Origin: Dromiciops gliroides
Taxonomy: Eukaryota; Chordata; Mammalia; Microbiotheria; Microbiotheriidae
NCBI RefSeq assembly: GCF_019393635.1
Contig: NC_057862.1
Span: 95,107,159-95,171,158 of the forward strand
Reading direction: 5' to 3'
Length of the DNA: 64,000 nucleotides
The notes beneath the pieces are model-generated. The model saw nothing but the letters and a program-made list of their open reading frames with translations. It was not told the DNA's origin and did no database searches. Positions 26,101 through 38,100 of the stretch are shown one piece after another. Positions within the stretch are counted from its first letter, which is position 1; every line of letters starts with the position of its first letter. A program made the translations under genes and the position numbers.

Positions 26101-29100
26101 AATAAAGGAAATCTCTGTGATTTCTGCTATGTAGAGAACTCCCAGTGTAGAAATTTTTTCTGCCAATGCAGATGGCAATTAGCCTATAACTTGGAGGAGG
26201 ATAAGTCCTAGAGTGCTGCAAGAGTCACAATGAAGTTAGGTGACTTGTTCAGGATTGCATAGCCAGTTAAGTGTCCCAAGTTAGGATTTGAACCCAGGTC
26301 TTTCTGACTCCAAATCCAGCTGCCTACTGAACAGGGTATGCTACCTATGAAATAAGCTGGATGGTGAAATAAATTGTGGAAAATTAGGTCTGCCTATATG
26401 AGGTACCTGAATTCACATAGCTAGTGTTGCTATAATCTCAGAGGCAGGCAAGCTACCAGCGCTATTACCCATTGTTTAATACAAAACTAATAAACTAGAA
26501 GAAAGATTATCTTTCTGGAGTTCTTCAGCTATAAAGAATCAGTTAGTCAAATGGGGTCACATCATTCAATGACTTTAGTGGATTGGCTTTTCTCTAGAGG
26601 CATGTATCCAGGTGATAAAAATATATTATCTGAGGTGCAAACCAGGGTCACCCAAATGCTCACAAGCAGCTTTGACATCTCAGGGGATAGGTGAACTGTT
26701 TATATGCAATAGAATTTAGACTTCAGGTAGCTTTTAAAGATTGGGGGAAGCCAGATATCAACTTACGAGCAAAGTTACTTGAATCTCCAGTGTTCAAAAA
26801 GAATTTTTGTTCTCCTTGACTTGTTTTCCCAGCATATTTATCAGCATAGTGACCCATCTGTGGACAGCCTTCATCTGGACAGGGGAAGCATTTTTGCTAA
26901 AGAGAAGAAATGTTTGGTTTATCAGAAATGTTTGTCTCTTTGTGGTTCACACTTATGGCTGGGCATTCATAACTCTTAAACATCTCATTTTGATGAGGAA
27001 AATTCCTCTTTCAAATACAGCCTGACATGAAAATCTAACATATCAAAAACATTAAAATCTTTGAACTAAAAGTGAATATGTAAAATCAGCCAAGTTCCTC
27101 ATACATATTTAACAATTATAGGACTGTATAACAATAATCCTCATGAGTTTTAATGGTCAATATCAAGTTTTTTAGTCATTTTAGAATATATTAGGGAAAG
27201 TTTCAGGCATCATTGTTTTTAGTACAAGAAAATAAAATAAAAGTAATAGGTAAGGCATTAAAATTAGCCTCAGGCTCCCTAAACTGAACTGCCCCTCTGC
27301 CTCCCATTCAGCCGCTGGCGCCTCTGAGCCCGGCTAAGCAGCAACAGACAAAAAGCCCCTTGCAAGGCACAGCACAGCCCACAGCCTGTGCGCACTGGGG
27401 AGAGGCACACGAGAAACTGGAGAGATACCGGGGTTTGCTTTGCCTGGGCCAGAGGAGCCCCGTGCTCCCTGTGCCAAGCTGGGGGCAGTGAACCCAGGTT
27501 TCACCTGAGAGAGAAAGTTAATAAAAAGGGACACCAGAGATGCTGAGGGAAGAGGACAGACAGAGAAAGAAAGGTATGGAGAAAGGGCTTTTTTCCCCCA
27601 GTGAGTTAGAAGGGAGGATGCCGGGGGAGGCCAGAGGACTAAGAGAATGCAAGGAGGTCTGTGAGAGAGAGAGACACAGGGGTTCCTCACAACAGTACAG
27701 AAAGGGGGTTCGCAAGAAAACGGAGTAAGGGGTTTTTCAGTTAGAAGGTAGAGAGAAGTTAAAGAGTGAAAGGGAGAAGACTGAGGAAGAGCTAGCAAGA
27801 AGGTAGAAACGCTGAGGGGGGAGGACTGACAGAGCAAGTAGAGAAGACGCAGGGGGTCGGAAAAGTGAAGGGGGCTTGGAGTTAGAAGAGAGGAGGGGAG
27901 CAGTGAAAGGGCAGGGGAGCTGGAGTAGAGGAGAAAAAGAGTGAAAGTTGGAGAGGACTGGAGGCGAACTGGTCCAAGCAGCATACCCTCAGGCAAGAAG
28001 CAGCAATGGCCCTTATTATATGACGAGCAGACAGGTCATATAATTTGCATTTCCTTACCCTTATCTTTTACATTGATTTTTATAAATAAACTCTGCTTTG
28101 ATTATTTAATTAAGAGGCTTCTTAATCTTTTGCTTATCAATTTTGGAGGAGCAAGTGTGGGGGAAAATTTTAAAAGGCCCTAACAAATTGGTTTAGGAAA
28201 TTAATAGCAGTCAGATAAACAGCCACTCAAAAGCCCCCAGATTATGCCCCCCCCCCAGTTAGATTAGCCCCAAATCAGTTAGTTTAAAATATTTTCACAT
28301 TTGAATGGTGACCGTGGCAGGACTTACAGCCTAATTATAATTTTTCTAAACTTATAATTTCTCACAAAGTTTTAATTTTTCATATAGCCACGGTTATAAA
28401 ATTTACATATTAGGATAAGTTAATTTTTTTTTTTTACAACATGATATAATGGATATAACTCATGAGACTTGACTCTAGTTCTGTCTCTTGTTACTAACTA
28501 CTTGTGAAACCTTGGGGTAACCATGCCCACGCTCTGAACCATAGTTTGTTCATTTTTAAAATGAAGAACTTGGTATAGAGGTCCTTTTCCTAAAAGATCC
28601 ATTCCACGGAATACTATTAAGTAGAATGTTAGGTGCTTGAGACCAGGGACTATTTCATTTTTGTCTTTGCATTTATAATACCTTGTGCATAGGAGATCCT
28701 TAGTTGATTATTGTTGAATTGAATTAAATTAAGAATGTCAAATATTTGACTCAGAACCAATCTTACTGTTGATTGACGCAGACACTTTGTTTTATTTTGT
28801 TCTTCCTTAGATAACCTGCCTCTTCACCATATGTTCAGTACCATTCCCACTTCCCCTGACTCCTACAGGTTCTCAATATTGGTGCTGGACTTTATCCCAA
28901 AATCTCTTTGGCTAAATCCACTGCAACTCAGAACTCCTGAGTTCAATTGATCCGTCAGCTTCAGCCTGCTTAATAGTAGATATTACAGATATATTGCCAC
29001 TATGCTTGGCAATTTGGTTTAGACCCTTTAAACCGGTAATAATTTTACAATTCTCATATTTGCAAAAGCAATGCTTAGAATATTTTAGGCTAGATCAATA

Positions 29101-32100
29101 AAAACAAAATAAAGAGTGGAGCAATATCATGATTGAACCATTGAGACGATTCAAGGTCCCTTATTAACAGGCACTATGAATTTTCCTACCATATATGATT
29201 GCTAGAAATATATTTTTTATCATTAGTTTATGCTATCAAACATGAACTTTATTTCCATCATATCCCTCTCTGGCTCAAAAATTTCAAATGACCCCCTGTT
29301 GGAAGAAAGTTAAGGTACACAATTCTCTGCTGGGCATTCATGTTGCTATTTATTTACTCAACCTTTTCTACTTTTTTCTTGGCCTGGGCCATCTACTCCA
29401 GTTGGTTGAGTTCCTCATCATTTTCAAAATGTACCTTAGCATTTCAATTGAGAAACTTTTTTTTAATGTGATCCCCTACTTGGTGTATCTTGTCCTCTTC
29501 TTTCCTCTAATATACATCCTAACCATTCTTGAATTAATTATCCATTTTTCAAGTCCTACTTCCCCTATGAAGTTTCCTTTAGCTAGTATGGCCCCCATAA
29601 ATTCCACCCCCTCCAAAATCCTATCAGCTGCACCATCAACTTTCATAATTTTATTACTGTTCCACATATGTATGTCTCTCTATCAAGGCTGTAAGCTTTC
29701 TGGGAGCCTTCTAAGCAGTTAGTAGATAATCTATTCGTGTATTTTGAAGAGAATCAAAATTAATAGATAATGATTATGTAATTCCATGACATCCATTGCT
29801 CTAGACAGAAGAATAACTTACAGCTGTAAAAGCCTTATAGGAAGTACAGGGGAATGCAGCAAAACCATCAGGGTTCAGGATACTATCAGAGTAGTATTTG
29901 TAGCTTCTCAAGTGATTACAAGCCACAAAATCCCGAGTTCCTAGGGAGAAAAATTCTGGTTATATTTACTAGAATCACATAGAAGTGATCACATTTGGAC
30001 ATTCTTCATGGAGGATAAAGCTAACAAAGACTATAAAATCATTCCCAGATGTTACAATCATCAATCTTGGACATCTTAAAACTATAAATTGCATTTTATG
30101 ATCAAATATGTGCTTTGTGTTTAATATAACAAGTTCTACAGAGGACTGAAACTCAAGCATACAAGTAGTTAGGGGATTTGCTTTGACAATATCTATACTT
30201 GCAAATAATGTTAATTTTTGTGATTTAAAAAATTGTGTTAAAAACAATATAAAAATGAATAAAACCAACTGAACTTGTTTAACATCTAATTGAATTAATG
30301 TTAATACATAAAGTATCATAACAACTTCTCAGTCACTTCTTTTGAATCCCTCTCAGGATTCTGTTTATTCTTATTCACTTTTTCTTATATATAACCTTGG
30401 TAGTTCACTTGCCATTTTTTTGATCCTGCTTTTCTTTTTGAATAATTTAATAAAGATCTTTCCAGATTTCTTTGTATTATTCCTACCTATGTGTTAGTCA
30501 TAATGGCATCACAGAATTCTATTCTGTACCTGAATGAACAATTCAGTTAACCATTCCCTTATTACTGAACATTTATATTGTTCCCAAATGTGAGTGTGTT
30601 GTTTTTTTTTTCAATTATATATCATGCTACTATAAAAATCTTTTGAAGATATAGTTTGGCACAGTGGGTAGAGAACAGGCTTTGAAGCCAGGAAGACAGG
30701 ATCAAGTTCTATGTTTGATACATATTGGTTGTGTTACCCTGAGCAAGTCACTGTAATTCTCCACAACTATATATTGCAGAGGTGTACCTGCATCTGGTAG
30801 AGGAAGTTTGCTTACCCTGGAATTCTCTATACAAGTGAAATCAATATCCCTATCCCCTGTAGGGTATATTTGTAATAATTGATTGAGATTTTGCAAGCCA
30901 TTTTCATTCAGGTTAGTAAAATTTTTAATTATTTATAATTTAGTCAAATGACTAGTTTTGTTTTGTTTTTATAGAACCATGAAATCTTAATTATGGCCAC
31001 AATTTTTTTACATATGTTTCCTCATTAAGAAAATTACCAAATAATATTTCAAACCACAGAGAAGCAAATATAGTCATGCTTTTTTCCTCTGCCATTCTAC
31101 ACTAAACTGTAAGGGGAAAAAATGAGAGACTCTATTTTGGTAGAACGAAGAAACAACAAATGATGTTCTGTTGTGCAAATAGCAATAAAGAACCTAATGG
31201 GAAGTTCTGTATTCATAGATTTTAAAAGTATGTAAAGATATGGCCAAAGATATTGGATGTCTTTTATTCAGGTATTATCATTTCCCAGATGGTCTTACCA
31301 GACCAAATGCCATCTATGTCTATAATCTGTGAGAGGACATTCTTCTTACAGCCAGGCATTTCCTTTCCTCCATTGGGAAAGAAATCGAGATGACCAACTA
31401 GTTGAGTTGTTCCAAAACCTGAAACATTTCAGAGACGGACAAGCATGTCAGAACTTAATTGCTCTGGAGTTAACAATCACCCTAATGATATAATGTGCTG
31501 ATACTGACTATATGGAAAGTACTGGAATACAGTGAAGTCTCACCCATATTAGGGATCAAAGGAGCTGAATCAGTATGAATCACATCAACAAACAGAGCAT
31601 CACTGGGATCCAGTCTTACTTCCTCTGAGGCACCTTCAAAAGAAGACTCTGTAGGATCCAACCCTAAGAGAAATATTTATATGTGCAGGTTAATAGTTCA
31701 TCCAACCCAACTCAACCAAACAAAGACTTTTGGTGCTACTGCATGTCAGATTCAAAGATTAAAACAAACATCTCTCTGCTTTCAAAGAGTTTTTTATTCT
31801 AGTTGCATAAATTTGTGCATTTGTGAGTCAGGGAGGTATAAGAAAGGGTCAATACCAATAATCACATTGCCACACTTGATGGAGGGGTGCAGTGCTATGG
31901 ATGACCCCAAGGAAAATAAAATACATCTATTTTTGACTTGGTAATTCATTGCTAGATTTTGTCTTTTCATCAAATTTACCCTCAGGGATACATTTTGTGA
32001 ATGTCTCAAGTAAAATATTTGAATGACTTTTATATATTTCATGTTATTGTCATCTCCCTGGTTTGGAAGAAAAGAGGGATGCTTTTTTGTCTTTCAGATT

Positions 32101-35100
32101 CATTTTGTCCTAACAAGTTGCAATCTGAAAGTTTTCTCAAGGTAGCTGAGGAGTCACAAATGATTCCTTTTAATGAAGATCCAATTCTTACTCAATGAAG
32201 ATGTAATATGTAATGGGCCTTTATAGCAGAGAATATCATAATGTCAAGATGTTTCTTTAAGCTGCAGTTGATATGATTATTCTTCACATCTTAGAATGCT
32301 TGTTTCATAGGAGTTTATTAGCTGTCTTCACTTTAGATTTCATGTGTGACACAAATAATCTCCAATTTAATAAGCACATATTTAGCATCTACTGTGCTTA
32401 AAACACTTTTCTATGCACTATGGCTACAAAGATAAAATGAAAACTCATGAAAGGAAGTAAAAAGTGGATAGACCATACATTTCACCAAGCCTTCATAGCC
32501 TAGACTGAAACCCAGAGAATCAGAGTATTTCTAAACTAGAAATTCACCTGTCATTCACCTCTCTCCCTCATTTGACACCTTAAGAAACTGAGAACCAGAG
32601 ATGTCAAGATTTGTGTGGTGTTATAGGAAGTGTGCTGGCCTGGAGCCAGAAAAATTAGGTTTGGACCTCTGGCATTGACTAGTTGTGTGACTATAGTCAA
32701 GAACTAATTAAGTTCGCCTAAGCCTCAGGTACCTCATTTACATAATATAGGTAATAATAATTATACTACCAACTTCATACAATTGTTGTGAGTAATGTGC
32801 TTTATAAACCTTAAAGTATCATAGAAGTTTGAGTTACTGTTATTGCCCACTAGTAACAAGCAAAGTTGAGATTTGGATCCAGGTCTTTTGACTCCTTGTC
32901 TCTTTTATGGTCACAATATCTTGGTTTTTGAGTTCATTCTGTTAGCAGTGCTAGCAGGACGTAAATTGTCTTGCTTTTTACCATTCTCCAGAGGTTACTA
33001 GCAATTTTGACACCTTGGACAAGAAGGCTGAAATCAACTTTTTAAGGCTAATTCAGTTAAGGGAGAGACAATGGGACAGTTTTCATTGCAGAAAAAGTCA
33101 ATGACACTTTGATCATTGAAAAGACATTGTTCTTACTGCCCTGGGTGCAGGCAGAAGATCAGCTTGGGACAATTACTCAGATGGGAAAAGAGGGAGAGAA
33201 GTATTATTTGATAAAACTCCATGCCTGGGATGAGGAACTTTTGCTCTGCTCTTTTCCTATCCCACTTAAAAATTGTTTATTTTAAATATTTTTTTCTTAA
33301 GTTTTGAGTTCCAAATTCTCTCCCCCTTCTTCCCTTCTTCCCTACCCAATGAGAAGGCAAGAAATATGATATCAATGATACATGCAATAATAATGCAAAA
33401 TAATTTTCCATATTAGCCATATTTTTTTAAAAAACAGGAAAAACAAGAGAAGCGAGAACATTATACTTCAATTTGGTCTCAGAGTTCATTTCTCTCTGCA
33501 GGTGGATAGTATTTTTTCATCATGAGCCCTTCCTTAATCTGCCCTTCTTTTTATCATCTCCAACCCCACTTTCTCTCATGTCCATCCCCTCCTATTCCCC
33601 TATTGTGTAACTATATTTCTATACACAATTGCATATGTATATAAATTCTTCTATCTTTGAACCAATTCTGATGAGATTGAGGTTCAAACATTACCTGCCA
33701 CCACCCCACTCCATTTTCCCTCTACTGTAGAAGCTCTTCCTTATGTGCCTTTTTATGTGAGAAAAAATGTCCCCATGTTATCTCTCTCTTCCCTTTTTTT
33801 CTAAATGCTTCCTTCTTTCTCACTCCCCTGATTTTTTTGGAGATCATTCCACATAATCAACTCACATCTATGCCCTTTGTCCATGTAAACTCCTTTTAAC
33901 TGCTTTAATAATGATAAAATTCTTAGGAGTATCATCTTCCCCTATAGGAATGTAAAAAGCTTAACTTTTTTGAGACCCTTATGATTACTCTTTTATGTTT
34001 ACATTTTTATACTTCTCTTGAGTCTTGTATTTGAATGTCAAATTTTCTATTCAGTTCTGGCCTTTTCATCAGGACTGCTTGAAGGTCCTCCATTTTATTA
34101 AATATACATTTTTTCCCTTGAAGAATTACACTCAGTTTTGCTGGGTAGGTTATTCTTGATTCTAATCCTAGTTCCTTTGCCTTCAGGAATATCATATCCC
34201 AAGCCCTCTGATCCTTTAAAGTGGAAGCCACTAACTCTCATGTGATCCTGACTATAGCCTCACAATATCTGAATTATTTCTTTCTATCTGCTTGAAGTAT
34301 TTTCTTTTTTACTTACGAGCTCTGAAATTGGTTATAATATTCCTGGGAGTTTTCATTTTAGGATCTCTATCAGGAGGTGATTGGTGTTTTTTTTTCAATT
34401 TCTATTTTACCCTTTGGTTCTAAGATATCAGGGTAGTTTTACTTGATAATTTCTTAAAATATGATATGTAGGTTTTTTTTTTACTGAGACATTTAATAAG
34501 TTCAGTAATTCTTAAATTATCTCTCCTCTGACCAAACAAGAGATAGAGAATATTATGAAATGCAAAATGGATGATTTAAATTACATTAAATTAAAAAGGT
34601 TTTTATACAAACAGAAGCAATGCATCCAACATTAGAAGGGAGTCAGAAAGCTGGGAAACAATTTTTATAGCCAGTATTTCTAATAAAGGCCTCATTTCTA
34701 AAATATATCAGGAACTAAATCAAATTTATAAGAATCCAAGTCATTCCTCAATTGAGAAATGGTCAAAGGATATGAACAGGTAGTTTTCTGATGAAGAAAT
34801 CAAAGCTATCTATTGTCCTGTGAAAAAAATGCCCTAAATCACTATTGATTAAAGAAATGCAAATTAAAACAACTCTGAGGTACCACCTCATACCTATCAG
34901 ATTGGCTAATATGACAAAAAAAATTAAAACAATAAATGTTGGAGAAGCTGTGGGAAAATCAGAACACTAATGCATTCTTGGTGGAGCTGTGAACTGATCC
35001 AACCATTCTGGAAAGCAATTTGGAACTATGCCCAAAGGGCTATAAAGCTGTGCATACCCTTTGACCCAGCAATACCACTATTAGGTCTTTTCCCCCAAAG

Positions 35101-38100
35101 AGATCATAAAAAAGGGAAAAGACCCACATGTACAAAAGTGTTTATAGCTACTCTTTTTGTGGTGGCAAGGAATTGGAAATTGAGGGGATGCCCATCAATT
35201 GGGGAATGGCTGAACAAGTTGTGGTGTATGAATGTAATGGAATACTATTGTGCTATAAGAAATGATGAGCAGGCAGATTTCAGAGAAACCTGGAAGGACT
35301 TACATGAACTGATGCTGAATGAGATGAGCAGAACCAGGAGAACATTGTACACAGTATCAACAACACTGTGTGATTATCAACTGTGATAGACTTGACTCTT
35401 CTCAGCAATATAATGTTCCAAGATAGTTCCAAAGGACTCCAAATCCAGAAAAAAAGAACTGTGGAATCTAGATGCAGATTGAACCATACTATTTCTATTT
35501 CTTTTGTTTTTCTTTTTTGAGGTTTTCCCTTTTTGCTTTGATTCTTCTTTCATAGCATGACTAATGCAGAAATATGTTTAATGTGATTGTACATATATAA
35601 TATATATCACATTGCTTGCTGTCTTGGGGAAGAGGGAGAAAAATTTGAAACTACAAATCTTATAAAAACAAATGCTGAAAACTATCTCTACATGTAACTA
35701 GAAAATAATAAAATACTTTTATAATAAAAATCATCTCTCCTCAATCTATTTTTCCAGGTCAATTGTTTAATCAATGAAATATTTCACATTTTCTTTTCTT
35801 TTTTTTTGTTCTTTTGACTTTGTTTTATTATTTCTCAGTGTCTCATGGAATCATTAGCTTCCACTTACCCAATTCTAATTTTTAAAGAATTAATTTCATC
35901 AGTTAGCTTTTGTACCTCTTTTCCCATTTGTCTTATTCTACTTTTTCAGGAGTTCATTTCTTCAATTAATTTTTGTGTTCCTTTTACCATTAGGCCAATT
36001 TTATTCTTTAAGATATTTTTTCTCCTGTATTTTTTGTCTCTTTTACCAAGCTTTTAATTCTCTTTTCATAATTTTCTTTCATCATTCTCATTTCTTTTCC
36101 CAATTTTCCCTGTACCACTCTTTTCTCTTTCTTTAACTCTTCCAAGAATTCTTGTTGGACTCATTTCTTTTCTTTTTTTTTTTTTGTTTGTTTTAGTGAG
36201 GCAATTGGGGTTAAATGACTTGCCCAGGATCACACAGCTAGTAAGTGTGAAGTGTCTGAGACTGGATTTGAACTCAGGTACTCCTGACTCCAGGGCCAGT
36301 GCTCTATCCACTGCGCCACCTAGCTGCCCCGGACTCATTTCTAATAAGCATTTTTTTTCCTTTGAGGTTTTTGTTGTAGGAATTTGCACATTATTGTCTT
36401 ATGTATTTATGCCTTGGTCTTCCCTGCCACGATAGTAGTTTTTTATGGTTAAATTCTTTTTTGTTGTTGCTGTTTGCTCATTTTTCCAGCCTATTTCTAC
36501 ACTTTTAATTTGATGTTCAAGTTGGGCTCTGCTTATTTGGGGATGGGGAGGCACTGCTTTTTTTTGTGCTTCTGTTTACAGAGTTAGTTCTTGGGCTCTG
36601 CAAGTTTTGGGTGCTTCCAATGTGGTGTTAGCCTGAAAGCGGTATGGTCAATGCTCTCTTGGTCTGCACTCTGGTCTTTACCAAGGAAGGGCACCTGGTG
36701 TCCTGCAGCCACAAGTACTGGCATTCTCTTTGCCTTGGAACTGTGACCAGGGCCTCTGTTCCCTTGTGACTGATCCCCAGTGCTCCTCTCTGTCCAGGGA
36801 CTGAAATTCAGAAATTCATATGCACAGTAGTATTTCCAATCAGTGCCAAAACAGGGTCCCTTTCAACCACTATCTGACCCCCTTACTGTTTCTGGGCTAA
36901 GATTTCCCAAAGCTGCTGCTGTGGCTACAGTAGCTTTTGCCACTGCCTTGTGGATCTATATTCACCCTTATGTCACAAATGTCATTTGCCAACATTTTAA
37001 GTTTTCTCAGACTGGAAAAATGTCTCCCCTTGACCTTTTGTTGTCTCTGTTGCTCCAAAATTTGATTTGAGGTCCAATTTGACAGTTGTTTGAAGGGGAA
37101 TGTTGAAACAGTTCAGCAGGGTTACCTCTAATTTTACATCTTTGCTCTATCTCCCTTTCCCATCTTGTTTTTCTAAAACATCTCCTAAAAGGATGAGAAC
37201 TTTATCCATCTCAATAAAATGGTATCAACTTAAGAACATTTTGCTTATTCTTTTAGAAAAAATCAGTTCCTAAAAGCATAACAACACATTGTGGGGAAAG
37301 GACATGTAGCAATATAATAAGAAACCTAAGACTTTTATGGGCTCAGAGGGGACAATACAAAACTTACGTGGAGATGAGAAAAGAGACAGAGAGTAAAGAA
37401 GAATGGTTAACAAACGATATGAATGCCACACATATTTATCAGTATCCAATAATTACAAATTTATAGTTCCCTAAAATATTTATTCTTGACATCATCTACT
37501 TTGCCACAAGTAAATGTGAATCTCCTTGAAAAATAGAGTGGTGTTTAAATTGTCCAGTGACCTTTGGAATGCTTTGTGATGAACCCAGGCAATATTATGA
37601 CTTCCACCTACCTGTAATTCTGCTTAGTCCAGGTGTCCTTCGCCCAGCCTCTCCAGCTGCATGAGCTCCTATGCTGTGACCAATGATGTGGATTTTAGAA
37701 GGTGGATAGTTATAGTTGGTCTAATGGAAAGAGGTTTTCAAAAAATGAACTCATTAGGTTCTTTCCCATGTTGATTACAGAAATATTCCCCACCCTTGGC
37801 AATGGGAACTATTTGCCAGGCATGCAATGACTTCATGGCTGTATGCCCTTGGACTTCTGCAAGGTCCCCCTGACAGAAACGAGAAAAATTTGACTTGCTC
37901 TGGGGCTGTTTGGCGATTGGCCAGAGCTAGTTAGAACCAGTGATTCCTCCTTATGGCCTCATTTCTCTTGATGAAGCCTGTTCATTTTTGTAATAAAACA
38001 TAATGAATCTTGAGCCTTTGTGTGCCCTTTTGCTATGAAAGAGAACATTTGGTATCTATAGAAATTGTGGGAGATTGTGGTCAATTAAACCACATAAATA

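Larger units (their letters stand above)
33272..37170 (-). mobile_element. Second HAL1 element, in intron 6, with two insertions
   Basis: The ORF1 C-terminal domain is at 34007-34231 ([26 protein letters not shown]). The rest of ORF1 lies at 34232-34528 and 35743-36156, with frame breaks. No ORF2 part lies between ORF1 and the L1-like 3' end (33272-33530), as in the HAL1 at 51061. An L1 (34529-35732) and a SINE (36169-36330) were inserted later. Its 5' end reads CAAGATGGGAAAGGG near 37170. Limits approximate. Confidence 0.8.

Noticed and set aside
27334-27996. 220-residue open frame on the minus strand
   Set aside because: It is the reverse of a purine-rich LTR-like block, giving Leu/Ser/Pro runs. 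No domain, and it lies in intron 9 of PNLIPRP1.
29288-29722. 144-residue open frame with hydrophobic runs as a membrane protein
   Set aside because: It lies in L2-like UTR sequence within intron 9 and has no start context or conservation that I can see.
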